Shown here piece by piece: positions 52,532 through 64,000 of a stretch of DNA of 64,000 nt. This DNA is from Triops longicaudatus. Its lineage: Eukaryota; Arthropoda; Branchiopoda; Notostraca; Triopsidae. Position 1 is the first letter of the stretch, and the number at the start of each line of letters is the position of its first letter. The translations under genes and the position numbers were made by a program. The notes below the pieces were generated by a model, which was given only the letters and a program-made list of their open reading frames with translations, was not told where the DNA came from and did not search any database. The DNA lies in the NCBI GenBank assembly GCA_022885665.1, contig JAGQDJ010000146.1:1-64000 (forward strand), read 5' to 3'.

Positions 52532-55500
52532 TCATTTGCCAACTTTCCATCCTCTCCAAAGCGAAGAAATGCTGGCCGCTGCGGTGCTCATTAGACTCGT
52601 TTGAATCGAAGGCCTTGGTGGCGATGCAGCAACTGAAGCGGTAGTCAAATTGCAGCTGCTTGTTCTGTTTGGACTGCATTCTCCTCCGGCCACGCTGGAA
52701 ATCTAGTTACAGTTTCAGATAATTTCCTAATTTTAATCATAATAGAAAATTTCTTACAGCTTCCCAATCGGCATTTATCGAGTCACTCTCTTCTTCTGAT
52801 TCTGACGAGCATTCTCTATTTTCTTGATTTTCATCTCCGCTGCTTAACATTTCAAAACTTGGATACATCTCAAATGGACCTTGCCTATAAAAAAAATCGA
52901 TGACTTGCTTCGTAACAAAATTTAACATTTTTGTGTACGCTATACGCTTTATGTTTGTGTAACATAAGCGTACACAAAGAGGAATATGAAATAGAAGAGA
53001 AAGTAAAAAGACGTATATTATAAACCAATGAACGAGAACTTTGCTTTTTGTTACACAATTATGTTAAGGCCCCGGTATACACAACTTTCAGTATTTTTTA
53101 AAGCAAAAGATGGAGACATAATTTCATCCGCGGAGGGTAGGTCTATTTTCCTAATTAAAGGCAGAGTTTCAACGAAGTCAAATAGAAACTCTGGATAGAG
53201 ACACATCTCAATATTGTCACACAAACCTTAAATTTTCAGATACGATGTTACCAAAAGTACTTGACCGATTTCGTTTCCTTTATACCTTAAAATTTCAAAA
53301 ATTCAGACCTAGTGCACAAGACTCCTTACTTCCATTTTAACGTATAATATAAAGGTACCAAAATTCAACCGTAATTACAAATTACTTAGCATTAAATAAA
53401 GCCGAAAATGATATTATGTCGCTATGGTGATATAGTTCGTCTCAAAACCCCAATAACTAGCTAATTATTTAGCACTAGATACCATTACTGCACAATAGTT
53501 TTTCAGATTTTAACCATTTTTCCAGCATGATGTCTGAAAATTCTTATGTTATGTTGATGAAAATTCTTATTCTCCCATAAGGGGTTTGTGTATGCAGGGG
53601 CCTTAATCATTCAACAAAACCCATTTTGGCTACCGAAAACAAAAATAAATAGACAAAGAAAAAAGTAAGCTCAAGATATTTTATAAAAGCGTGACAAAAG
53701 GCAAACCACACACAAGTAATTTTTCACAATACGTGTTACCTTCCCAAGTCTGTTAATCCCGAATTCAGCAAAGCCAGTAGTCTGTGCAAAAGATTGGACG
53801 AATTCACGTGTTCCAAAGGTACACGTTGTGTTGCACATAAGTACGTAATATTCTCATTCAAACGTGATATTTTCCGGAAAAACTGTGCTTCGATTAAGTC
53901 CCGATTATAAAACTCACTAAATACTCATAGAATTTTCTTTTAGAGAAGGTTTCTTACAGTAAACTTATTCAATTAACACACTACCTGAAGTTCATGCGTT
54001 TTGGGAGCCGAACATCCAAATAAAAAGCTAAGATGTCAACTAATTGAGCAGTGTATGCCAACGCTGTTAATACGTGGGAAGGAGGACCGATTTCTTTATC
54101 TGCAATGAGAAAAATATAATACAAATATAAAATTACGTCGTTCAGTTGAAAAGTTAAAAAAGAAATACTAAGCAAGCACAGAGTCAGCATTCTTTTCAAC
54201 AGAAATTTGGTCTAACGGAGAGTTTCAACCGTCTTTACTACATTGTGGATTGACTAATAAAAATAATATAATAAATGATCGTAAGTAATTATTAAATCGT
54301 TATTTTAAAGAAAATATTAAACAAACATTAATGACAACCTTTTTACTTTCATTTCATCCATAATCTAACTTGGTTTCTGGACATAAATACGTTGCAACTC
54401 CTACAGATATATTCTTCTGCATTACCCCAATTTTTAAGTGACTCAAGATCGGGCAGGGACGGTAAAATGGCTTGAACTATTTGATATTGGGCTTCACCCG
54501 TCGATTCTGTTAATACCCATCTTCCGCACACGTACGTTGTTCTTGAGGCTTCTGCTAATGCACAACTCACTGCATTCTCGCTTCCGTTATTATCCGAAGC
54601 AAAGTCATCCCTTAAACAACAAAAAAAGATGTCATATATTTAGGCTGCTCATTCGTCCAATAATCGAACTGATTATTGGCGAACGAATAATTTCAACGAA
54701 GCAAAATCAACGGAGTTTCCAGCACATTTTGATTCCTTACTTGAAATGCGGTAGAGTTTGCGCAATGGGAAAAATATATTTTGACACATGATGAACATTG
54801 GAATGGACGATGGCTCGGACTCTGTCTCGAGTTGATGCAAGTTGTTCATTCAAAGTTTGGCAACTTTCTTGCTTATTGGCCAATTTGTGTTTCGCATTAA
54901 TAACTTTCTCACTGCACTGCGGCAACCTCTTGCGTATGCGTTGATTTTTCTGTCGTAGTTCTTGAAATTTTTCATGACCTTTGCACTTTTCTGCCTCCAC
55001 GGTTTCCTTTATTTCTTTCAAGATTCTCAACTGTTCCCGGCAAGCCCGTATTTGGTGCTTCTGTACGTAATAGAATGTTTCCCAAGAAAATGGACAGGAA
55101 TTAGTCAGAATTGAACATCATGTCATCGTAACCTCATTTACTAATCGCTCCGCTTCCGTCCAACGTCGCGCAGCATCCGCCAAGCTCGCCTCTAAACGCG
55201 TCAATTTCAAGCCTAATTCCATCAGTTGCTTTTTCTTCTTCTGGTACCTACAAACAGAGGAAAAAGAAAACACTCAATATGATTCTCGCCAGGATTTCCA
55301 TTTTCGCAAGTGCTGTATTGATTTTATTTGCTTTAAGCGAAGTGAAAGCGTCCAACACGGATTCTTCTTCGGGGATCGGATTTATTGACCGAATGGTTGC
55401 AGCACTGTGGACAATATTTGGCAATGGTAACAATCATCCTACCCATACGGACGAGCTGGAACAGCCGTTAGCAAGAACGAGAATGAACTTTGCAAACACA

Positions 55501-57258
55501 GACACTGACAGTATCGTCGTGGAAGCCAATTTAAGTGCGCACAATTCCGACTCAGACAGCATTACATTTGAGGACGAAGTTTGCGAAATGCCAAAGATTA
55601 AGTGGAATAATCGATGCTTTTTGCTGTTAACGCAAGGGCCCTGTTCACCATCTGAATGGCTTGTCCTTAACAGAGCTTCAGGTAACTAGATTTTGCGAAA
55701 GGAAAGATAACATAACCGCACAACTTTTGATTACAGAAGTCAAAAGTGACATATTATTTCGAATAAAATTACTAAAACTAAATGCAAGTGTTACACAAGT
55801 CTTACAATTACACATCACGCTAACGGAGCAAAAACCAAGGGAAACCTGTCATGTCCTTGTTAACAATTATCCAGCTTATCCATGCTTTTGCTTGTACATT
55901 TTTTTCTCAAGAGAATTCACATTTTTACCGTTTGCTCCCAAAAAGTAAAAGGAAACAACATCAGTCACAAACTTGATAAACAGGTATTTTTCATAAAAGA
56001 TGTTTCTGCAGAAAGGAATGTTAGTTAGCAGAATATTACAATTGTATAAAAATGACACAGATAGATATTTGGAAATATGAAGAGAACCGTTGTGCACAAA
56101 ATACAGGATATACAATTTACTTTAATATAGAGTGACTGAAACTCCTAACCGAAAAGCGTAAAAAATTCCAGACACGAGATTCAGCGTGGCGTGATAACGT
56201 GGTTAATTTCTCCTTTTCTTTTCATTTTTCTTAATTTATTTCGCTCTTTGCTATCCGTTTATTAGGAAAAAAAAAACATATTGCGTTTTTTTCTTATAAT
56301 GCTTTTTGTTGCAAATCAGGTTTGCCTTATTGCAAGCAACGGGAATGTTCCGAAGGGAATGAAAACAGAGAAGAATGTTTGCGAAGGGCCCGAAAACTCC
56401 CCCAAGAAGAATGCCCTGAGGGTATGCGCCTGTATTGGAACAACTATGGTGAAACAGAATGCGATTGTCTCCCTTCCTGGCTGTTCGTCCCACGGCGAAA
56501 TCGCTGCTATCAAGCGTACCGACAAGGTCCTTGCCTTACCAAGTACTTTCTCGTGTACCGGAGCAGTCAACCTTTTTGCGAGTTCAATACATGCCAAAGG
56601 GACGGTTGGGTGCCGTACAGTTACCCAGGCCGGGGAACTGGAAGAGTTTTCTTTCCTGGAGAGACACGCGACTCGCAGTGTTACGAGCTAAATTCGCCTG
56701 GTCCTTGTGGGCAAGATGGAATCGGCATGCTGACAGTAAATGCCAGTACTTTGCGACTAAACTGCGAAGGCCCGAAGGATAGGCCAGTAGCTGTCATAGC
56801 AACGCTAAGCTGCCCCATAGGCTCAAAGAGAGACGCCCTAGGGAACTGTCGTAAGACATGGTAATGGAAAAAATCTTCCTAAATGACGCAACCAATGGTG
56901 CAATTTCCGTCGAAATTTGTTACCAAGTTTGTAAAACACGATACCTTAAATTTTAATACAGAAAATCTGCATGAGTTTACAAAGCTGTGTAAGAAACAAA
57001 GGGCACATGAGTGTCAAATGCAATGAAAGGAAAGTAATATTACCCAGCCCAGTTTAGGATGCAATCGGGGCAATAAAAAAGAGTACGGGCATTTTGGCAT
57101 AAATAACACTTGTCATAGGTTGTTGGTGTAAGTTTCCAGAAGAATTCGTCCGATGACACAAGAGGAAATTCGTTAGGAGCTATACTGTCAGAAGAACTAC
57201 TTCTTTCCATTTTTTCCTTCCGTTGCACTCGTACTAAGAGTTCTTTGTTTACAAACAT
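52532..57258 (-). CDS. ATG14: ATG14 / Barkor, autophagy-specific subunit of the class III PI3-kinase complex
   Basis: Directs the Beclin 1-VPS34-VPS15 complex to autophagosome formation sites. Exons: 57258-57044, 55247-55133, 55060-54741, 54610-54426, 54099-53985, 53916-53740, 52884-52758, 52702-52532; 474 aa (human 492). A second in-frame ATG at 57210 would give 458 aa. The zinc-binding cysteine motif is Cys51-x2-Cys54-x8-Cys63-x2-Cys66. Coiled coils fill residues 73-217, followed by IFPI. The ATG14 core includes ALAEASRTTYVCGRWV, TALAYTAQLVDILAFYLDVRLPKR in two exons, and RQGPFEMYP. The C-terminal STAAASISSLWRGWKVGK resembles the membrane-binding BATS sequence. Exon 4 has two in-frame donors: GTAATG (end 54426) or GTAGGA (end 54405, seven residues longer). 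Intron 1 (55248-57043) houses a complete gene on the other strand. The start lies about 200 bp from the stop of the upstream Pro-rich gene. Confidence 0.93.
55279..56864 (+). CDS. Secreted cysteine-rich DUF4789-like protein nested in ATG14 intron 1
   Basis: Two exons, 55279-55681 and 56320-56864, joined at a phase-1 GT-AG intron; 948 nt, 315 aa. The first 24 residues (MILARISIFASAVLILFALSEVKA) form a clear signal peptide. A low-complexity Asp/Ser-rich segment follows. The rest has repeated modules of the form Cys, then RC(F/Y), then QGPC: NNRCFLLLTQGPC spans the end of exon 1, NRCYQAYRQGPC and QCYELNSPGPC are in exon 2. This is the pattern I know from the arthropod DUF4789 family, whose function is unknown. 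No membrane anchor is seen, so it is probably secreted. It lies wholly inside ATG14 intron 1 in antisense orientation. Its ATG is only 31 bp from ATG14 exon 2, so its promoter must overlap ATG14 exons 2-3 unless there is an unseen 5' exon. Confidence 0.87.
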
Positions 57259-57456
57259 TATTTGGGAAAAAAGGTAGAAGTTAAGAACAGACTTGCTAGA
57301 TGGCACACGTGTCAAAGTGTTCACTCTCGGTGGTATTTCAAATCGTAACAAAAAATCAACAAAAAATACTCATAATCAAACAAACGAAATTGTATTAAAC
57401 GCAGTAGGTGCGGTCCAGCCGGATAATTCGAATACAATGTCGGGAAGCATTTGTTT

Positions 57457-58166
57457 CTAATAAGTAGGGGGAGGTGGGGGCATAGCTGGCGGACTATAAG
57501 ATGGAGGCATGGGTGGTGGACCATACGATGGAGTCGGCATGGGCTGAGGGCTATATGACGGAGGCGCCATAGGCGGTGGTCCATACGATGAAGGAGGCAT
57601 AGGAGATGCGCCGTAAGACTGGGGCGCCATGGGTGGTGGGCCATACGATGAAGGAGGCATAGGAGGTACGCCGTAAGACGGGGGCGCCATGGATGGTGCG
57701 CCATATGATGAAGGAGGCATAGGTGCGCCGTAAGACGGAGGCGCCATGGGTGTTGGGCCATATGATGAAGGAGGCATAGGAGGTGCGCCGTAAGACGGAG
57801 GCGTCATGGGTGGTGGGCCATAAGATGGAGGCATAGGTGGCGGGCCGTAAGGAGGTAGCGGCATGGGCGGCGGCGGAGGCAGAGGTATAGGGTTAGTTAG
57901 TGGAACAGGAACTGGTCTGCGTACGTAGAATATGGGCGAAAACGTTTCCGTTCGTTCTTTCTTGACGCCCATTACTTTTTTAATGAAACGCTTAGCTCGG
58001 TAATGGTCATTCTTTCCATAAGCAGCCGTTATCAAGAGGCCAAAAATTAAAAGTGATATCTGCAAATAAGACATCAAGCGAACAGAAGTTAAGAGAAATG
58101 TGATTTTACGTATATAACAAAAAAGGTTATTAAAATTCATGATACACTGCTTTTTACCGTTCGCAT
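57457..58166 (-). CDS. Secreted Pro/Tyr-rich repeat protein
   Basis: Two exons, 58166-58158 and 58059-57457; 203 aa. The first codes only for Met-Arg-Thr and ends at a GTAAAA donor. The second resumes at ISLLIFGLLITAAYG, together a complete signal peptide. A three-residue first exon with a TATA box 68-76 bp upstream is a common layout of arthropod cuticle and secreted-protein genes. After a basic segment with a furin-like RAKR site, the protein becomes repeats of the type SYGPPPMAPP / SYGAPPMPPS up to its end (PPPPPTY), roughly ten copies. Such Pro/Tyr/Gly repeats fit an extracellular structural role (cuticle, silk-like or egg envelope), but this is inferred from composition. An unspliced alternative start at 58140 or 58074 is possible and would also give a signal peptide. 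Confidence 0.75.
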
Positions 58167-58233
58167 GATTCCAAGTGAGGTTTTGCACTAGAAGACTAGC
58201 TCACTTCTGACTTGCAAAAGAAAAATTGGGTAC

Positions 58234-58240
58234 TTTTATA
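58234..58240 (-). promoter_or_regulatory. TATA box of the Pro/Tyr-rich gene
   Basis: TATAAAA on the minus strand, in CTATAAAAGTA, 68-76 bp upstream of the proposed ATG at 58166. This is a sensible distance for a start site about 30 bp downstream of the box. Confidence 0.6.
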
Positions 58241-60250
58241 GCAGGTGAGTTTCTCGTTTCACCTATTAGTTAGTCTCATCGGACTTTACCTTTCAAACTG
58301 TGATTTTAATGGTATATCGTTTTTCGTTAAGCTCGTAAGTCCGGTTGTACTTTCACTCAAGGGTTGAAAATTGTATTATGAACAGGTTACAAGGTGTAAT
58401 GAATGTTGTTGAAGGATATTTTAATTGAAAGTTGATGTTTGACCTTTCTAGTGTTCGATTAATTAAATACTTTCCTTACTATCAACCGTTCCCCCGCTCA
58501 AACTTCGCTCACTTTCACAAATGCGAATGTGCCAACGAGAGTCTCGAAGATAATTAAAAAAATATTCATCATAATGCAAATCGGAGCTGAAGAGATTTAG
58601 AATCGTATCCTTTAAAAGTTACGGAGTAAATTGCAATCGTTTTGCTTTTTTCGATAAACAGAATGGACTATTTGCCTTTGCATTTATTTCATTTCTTCTT
58701 GAACAAGATGAACATAAACCTCGAAAGAAACAACAGTCCATAAGAATGTGTTAGCTGAAAGAACAATAGCCGATTCAGAAAAAATCAAATTTCCGTAATT
58801 TGTTCGGCCTAGGTTAGCATTCAAGTGAAATACATATGATTTTGGCTGTTATTGTCCATAATGTAGTTGACTTTAGAAATAGGTTCGGAAGTACCATTGT
58901 AAGATAACAAGATCGTAGTTCGAGACAAAACTGAACGCAGCTGAGAAAAAATTAGCGACATTAAAATGAAAAGGCAAAATAGAAGAATGGAAGGAACCAT
59001 AACCTTCACTAACTTAAATGTGTTACAAAAGAATTACGCATTAATTCTAACTATGTAGTAAGATTTAATATAAAGTAATAAACACAAAAAATGTAAAAGC
59101 AAAGATGTTTTCAAAAATAAAATTCGAATGCATCATTTCGTTACGTTTAATGTTTAACAGGGGTTCTGTGTCAATCCTTTTAGATGTAGGCTTTCATAAG
59201 GCTGACTTCAGATACTAGCAAACAATTTCCTGTTAGAATGGAAATTATTTATTCTAAAATAGACAATTTAAGTAGATATACAATAATACTATAATAATGA
59301 ATAGATAATATAATAATTCATGTAGATAATACAATAAGTCTACAATTCTATAACAATTATACACGTTTGTTTGTAATATACCAAAGGTTACTTTAATGTG
59401 CAAGTTAATTAATTGCATCAGCTTTACTGTTGAACAATGGCACGTTTACATGAACATAGTACGTATTTTAGCCGGCAATCTGGATAAACTGATTATCACC
59501 GTCTCGCATTAGGGACGCGGAAAAACGCTTTCGCCGAGAAGACGTGCTCCGCCGTTCGACGTTTCATTACCGTTCTTAGGCGAAAAAAGTGTGAGAAAGC
59601 ATGTAGTTCCTTAAACGAAACCCTGAAGTTAACGTATATCTAATCGAAATAAACACAATACTATTATATTCCAGTAAGTTGAAATCCATCCGCTGCCGTA
59701 AACCTGACTTTCCTTACCTTGTGTCGTAATGTATTTTCTTTCTCTTGTATCGTCCCAACAACTCCTTTGAATGTTAAATTTCCTAAGTCTTTAGCCATTT
59801 TTTCCAACATATTGGTAACGATTTTGACCTATAGGGGTTCCTCCCAAATATTCCGTGCACGTTAAACATACGACTCCGTACCACATCTTCTCGTTTTAAT
59901 TTTGCCTAACACTCACCTATCCAAAATACCCAATACTTTCCGACACTAGGAAAAAGTGGAGCGGCTTTTCCCCTCAAAAATATCGGTAAAATATCTTAGC
60001 GAAACATTTCTTAGCCAAACAGTGGCTTAACACTTTGTGTTTGCTCAATTTTCTTGAAAAAGGATGTGCAAAAATCGCAGGAAGAAATTACCGTAGGCCA
60101 AATTGTCCAATCTAGCAATCTTGACAAAATGAACATGACCATTATAGGACGCTATTTTGTATCATTCCGCCATTTTGAAATTTCCTCCATCAAGAAAGTG
60201 TGCCAAAAACGGAATAAATTCGTTAACGCGAACATGTGATCATATCATAC
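58241..60250. other. Intergenic between the Pro/Tyr-rich gene and DAXX
   Basis: AT-rich. A minus-strand ORF (ATG at about 59000, stop at 58821) would code for about 59 residues starting with a hydrophobic, signal-like stretch. Without promoter or splice support I do not call it a gene. Short simple-sequence patches (AATAAT-rich) occur near 59280-59350. Confidence 0.4.
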
Positions 60251-60294
60251 TTTGGCGCCATATCTAAATAATCGAGATTGTTGTTAATATCGAT
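60251..60294. promoter_or_regulatory. E2F-like and DRE-like motifs upstream of DAXX
   Basis: TTTGGCGCCA at 60251-60260 contains the E2F-type palindrome TGGCGCCA. TATCGAT at 60288-60294 matches most of the DREF element TATCGATA. They lie 134-177 bp before the DAXX start codon, a typical place for both in arthropod proliferation-related promoters. Function is inferred. Confidence 0.35.
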
Positions 60295-60427
60295 TAACCA
60301 TCTGGTCAACAAAGCCTCCATAAACGTCGTCACCATTGTTTACTAACTTTAAAGAAGCGTAGGAAAATTCAAATTTTTTACTTGTAAGCTCTATTGTCGT
60401 TAGACAACTGTCTATTTTAGTAAAATT

Positions 60428-63400
60428 ATGAGTGATTCTGATATTATTTGTTTGTCATCTGATGACGATGACTTACCTGGACCTTCAAACAATACTCTGA
60501 ATGGAAAAGTACACCCAAATGACTTCGAAAATATTTTTTTTTATTAACAATTCTGAATCTCGTAGAAAACTGGAGATATAATAGAGCTGCAGCCTGCGGT
60601 GAATACTCTGAAATTTATTGATCTAAAGGCTTCTTCCTCCGCCGAAACTTCACTGGAGCGACCCACAAAGGATTCTGGCGTAAAGACTCCGAAAGCAAAG
60701 GTAAAAATTTTATTACGTGTGCATTATCTTAAGCAATGATTATTTTAGAAATCTATGAAAACCAGACAGGTTTTTCCAAAGCAAGGCAATTGTGGGAGTC
60801 AATCGAAGCTCTCGTTCCATTCCAAGGGTGGATCCGACGAAAGGAAGACTGACATTCCCATTGGATTTTCGGGCGACAAAGTAATTCCTAAGTTTTTAGT
60901 TTTTCGAAATATTTCTTTAACTTTCTTATCGTAGGAAGGCTTAGAAGTGGAAAAAATCCCATCCAAGGATGAAAGCCCTAAAATCAATCCCGAGCCTACT
61001 CCAGTCAATAAATCCGAAGCACAGTCATCAAAAAGTGATACCATGATTGAATCTCCCATAACAGAAGTAAATGTCGTATTACTACTCTGTGAACTGTATA
61101 ACCTGTTTCAACAATCATCTATTGAGAGTCAGAAACTTTTCTTTAATTGTCATAATCCCAGGAAGTGTAGCACTCACATCTCTTAGCAGCAGAGTTTAAG
61201 CAAATTAAACGTAATATTAATTAGAGTTACAGTAGGTTCTCTCTAGTGTGGTGTGCTCTCGTTATTTCGTCTATTTTGAAGTTTAAGAGATTATAGCTTC
61301 AGAGTATGTAGCAAACATAAAAGAGACCGGGACACGCCGGGCAGTTTTTCATGCCAGAAAGCCTGGAGAGCATACTTTTTAAGGCGTGGAAAACTTTCTG
61401 CATTCCAACGCATGAACATTTTGAATGTTCAGTAATTTTCTCAAAATTCTTTATGCTAGGTTTAGGAGATCATTAGAATTGTTCAACTTACTCCCTAATC
61501 AAGGTGTCTCGGTCTACCCCACTCGATGCTAGTTTATCTTAAAAATCTCGGTCTAATTTGTTGAGGTTTGTAATAATGGTTTGCAATTTTTCTTCTTTTT
61601 GCGGCCTTATTGCCTTTAATTGGGTTTTTCGGATAGTCCGTTGACTTCAGTAATCCGACAAGCCCTCAGTCACCTGTGCGTCGGGTTAGAGAAGCATCTG
61701 TAGTCGTGAAACTTTACATACCTTTGCATATGGCTTTAAAAGTGAATATCTTATTTAATTAGCTTATTAAATTAGCATGTCTGTGCAAACAAATTCGTAT
61801 TTTAGTTAAGGAATTCAATCTAACCCTATTTCTCCCTTCAGGATGCTCCAGAAATTATTCGTGTTCCTAAAGCTGACATTGCCCAAAGTGTTAATGCCAA
61901 TTCGTGCGCTAATCATACTTTTGAAACGAACACTGAAGGCATATGCGACATAAAGAGTAAAAACAGTGGTCCTTTTACAATAATCCACACTGCGAATTTC
62001 GGTGCCAAACTAGGTGGAACATCATTAGTCGACTTGGTATAAAACTCTATGCTAGTACAAGCTGTAAAGTGAACTTTTACTAATAGTCTCTGTCAACTTA
62101 TATCGTTTGAGAGAATGTGTCTTAACTAGATAATGTTTGTGTTTAGTTTATTTCTGCCATTCAACCCATTTTAAAGAAAAACGACAACTTTGTTGTCGAT
62201 AAACTTCGAAGACATGCTTCCGCGGCCAATCCAGAGGCTGTAGATACCATGGAATTTAATTCTGCAACACAGACCCTTATCGAAAACGTTAAACAGGATC
62301 CGTCAAATGTGTTTGTCTACACAAAAAAGCTCTTGGATCTACTGAAAAGTATTCGAAGCGCTCCAAAATCAGATACCACAGCTTCTGCTCTGCACAAAGA
62401 AGAAAATGCGGAATTACCGGCACAAAACGGTGATTCTCCACGAACACAGCGACAGATTGCCAAATTGGAAAGGTTCTTAGTGGTAAGAGCATTTTATTCC
62501 CAGATTGTGTATACCATCATGTCTATGATAAATAGGCTAATCTGTAATTTGTGCTCTTGTTTTCACAGAAGCTGAATAAAAAAATTAAAGAATTTTCTGA
62601 GAAAGAAGTTGATTTGGACGACAATATGTCTTCATACATAATAGAAACAAGGTAATGCTTTCATACGGGCTTTACAAGTACAAGACTCATAAAATTTTCT
62701 TTCAAGGTTAAAAGATAGGTTTATGAAAGTGACAAAGAGAATCTGCGAGCTGAAAGGTGCAGTTCTCGACGCGAAGAGAAAAATCGAGAAGAAAATTAAA
62801 TACGAAGGTAAAAATTAAGCCGTTCAATAGTTTTAGTAAAGTGGTTAAACGTAAAAGTCAGTTTGATTGGAACTGAAAATGCAGTCAGCGAAATATACCG
62901 TAAAGTACAACATGTATAGAATAGGATAGATAAGTGCAACATATAAGATAACGTATTCAAATGTATGTTTTAAGATTTGTAATTTGTTTACAATTTTTTT
63001 CAGGCACACGATATCCGGAAATAAACAAAGCAATCGTCAGATTGTTAAAAAGAGGCCCTGATATGCCTGACTATCATGATGTGATAACGACTGTCAAGAA
63101 GGCCAACGAGATGAATAATATCCACTTAAGCGATCAAATGATTAATGATTTAGCACAAAAGATTTTTGAGACCATAGGACGTGAGTTCCAGGAACGCCGC
63201 AAAAAAGATCTTTATGTTACCATGCAAACTCATATACCTGAGGGTGCCGACGCGGAAGATCCAGCTGATAAGGATCTTGAATTGCTGAGGAAGCTTATCG
63301 AGAATCGTAAAGTATTCGAGCGAGAGGAAAATGAAGTACGTGTTAAATTTTTGTCTAATAATTTTTGAGAATTAGTTTATCATTTTTTATGATATTAATA

Positions 63401-63837
63401 GCTAGTATAATGCATTTTGTCGCTTTTTAAGATCATGAGGAAATATACGGAAAAGCAACTTGAACTTAAGGAAGAGCCAGAAGAAGTTATAGAAGGGGAA
63501 GAGGAAATTACAAGCGAACAAGACGAAAATGAACAGGAGGAATCTGACAGCGTAGCAGAGCTAGGGGATAGCGAAGAAGACGGAGACTGCGACGAAAATG
63601 ACACAGAAAAAGAAGAGGAGGAGAAAAGCTCCGCCAATACAAACCAAAGTAAGCTTGTGTTATTACATAAAAAAATCATTTTAAGTCTAAAAATTTTCTT
63701 TACTAGAAAAATCGCTTGCTAGTGATTGTAACGGAAAACATAATAAAAGTCACACGAAAAGAGGAGCGTCTACTACCTCTGAAAGGCATGCAGCTGGACC
63801 CCCTCTAAAATTTCCGAAGTTATGTATTTCAGATTAA
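60428..63837 (+). CDS. DAXX: DAXX, histone H3.3 chaperone
   Basis: Nuclear chaperone that deposits H3.3-H4, usually with ATRX. Exons: 60428-60508, 60566-60700, 60749-60880, 60935-61066, 61842-62036, 62147-62482, 62569-62651, 62707-62807, 63004-63335, 63432-63648, 63707-63837; 1875 nt, 624 aa (human 740). The N terminus SDSDIICLSSDDDDLPGPS resembles the SUMO-interacting IIVLDDDDE...PGPS of vertebrate DAXX. Exon 6 (residues 226-337) contains the helical bundle and ends with RQIAKLERFL. Exons 7-9 (338-509) form the histone-binding domain, with the hallmark GTRYPEINKAIVRLLKRGPD and QERRKKDLYVTM. Exon 10 is a Glu/Asp-rich acidic tract. The last exon ends in KLCISD, which may be a short second SUMO-interacting tail. 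Phases are consistent at all ten introns. Exons 1-5 are poorly conserved, as usual in this family; the last exon is the least certain. Confidence 0.9.
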
Positions 63838-64000
63838 GGTTTTACTTTATTCGTTCTTCCTTTTGTATTTTTTTATTTATATGCAAGTTCACCATCGAGT
63901 AAAAAAAATCAGTAGCCCCTACACCTGTGATGTTCATTTAACATTTCGGAACGCAGGGTGCATTGAAAAGTTTCATGATTTTATCTTTTCCACGAGAGAA
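63838..64000. other. DAXX 3' flank
   Basis: 163 bp of AT-rich sequence after the DAXX stop to the window edge. No AATAAA is visible, so the 3' UTR probably continues beyond the window. Confidence 0.5.

Noticed and set aside
55661..55948. 95-aa plus-strand ORF overlapping the end of the nested gene's exon 1
   Set aside because: It lies mainly in the intron of the DUF4789-like gene and in another frame; the spliced model continues the cysteine modules properly.
57321..57761. 146-aa His/Arg/Leu-rich minus-strand ORF
   Set aside because: It is another frame of the Pro/Tyr-rich repeats; its HHP.RPRLTAHL repeats mirror the same DNA period.
58821..59000. Short minus-strand ORF with a signal-like hydrophobic start
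   Set aside because: About 59 aa, no TATA box, no splice evidence, no family; kept only as a remark in the intergenic entry.

Overview
This is an animal nuclear genome window. Split genes with GT-AG introns, a full-length Notch with arthropod-type intracellular sequence, a two-PHD Acf1-type BAZ1A and a DUF4789-like secreted protein (a family I know from arthropods) all point to an arthropod. It is probably not a compact model insect, because the Notch introns reach 3-4 kb, but I cannot name the species. The DNA is AT-rich, with (AAT)n tracts, short non-autonomous DNA transposons and a tRNA-like SINE candidate. One unresolved base (N) shows that this is a draft assembly.

Layout. 1-24.2 kb: the Notch receptor on + (9 coding exons, 2543 aa, 36 EGF repeats). 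24.2-28.8 kb: intergenic, with a hAT-like MITE and a SINE-like piece. 28.8-34.5 kb: a 12-ankyrin-repeat scaffold protein on -, convergent with Notch, which I do not recognise by name. 36.4-39.5 kb: cystathionine beta-synthase on -. 40.7-48.8 kb: BAZ1A/Acf1, the chromatin-remodelling subunit, on - (21 coding exons). 48.8-52.5 kb: intergenic, with a 171-bp hAT MITE, a 19-bp palindrome and a long (AAT)n tract. 52.5-57.3 kb: ATG14/Barkor on -, whose first intron holds a complete two-exon DUF4789-like secreted-protein gene on the opposite strand. 57.5-58.2 kb: a Pro/Tyr-rich secreted repeat protein on -. 60.4-63.8 kb: the H3.3 chaperone DAXX on + (11 coding exons).

I built every multi-exon model by hand from splice sites. 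In all seven models the exon lengths sum to a multiple of three and the reading phase is kept across every junction. The genes do not form a pathway: this is ordinary metazoan gene order, with housekeeping, signalling and chromatin genes side by side. The points of most interest are the nested antisense gene inside ATG14, two MITEs with perfect 8-bp target-site duplications, an apparent excess of Su(H)/CSL consensus sites in the Notch 5' region and introns, and the unnamed ankyrin scaffold.
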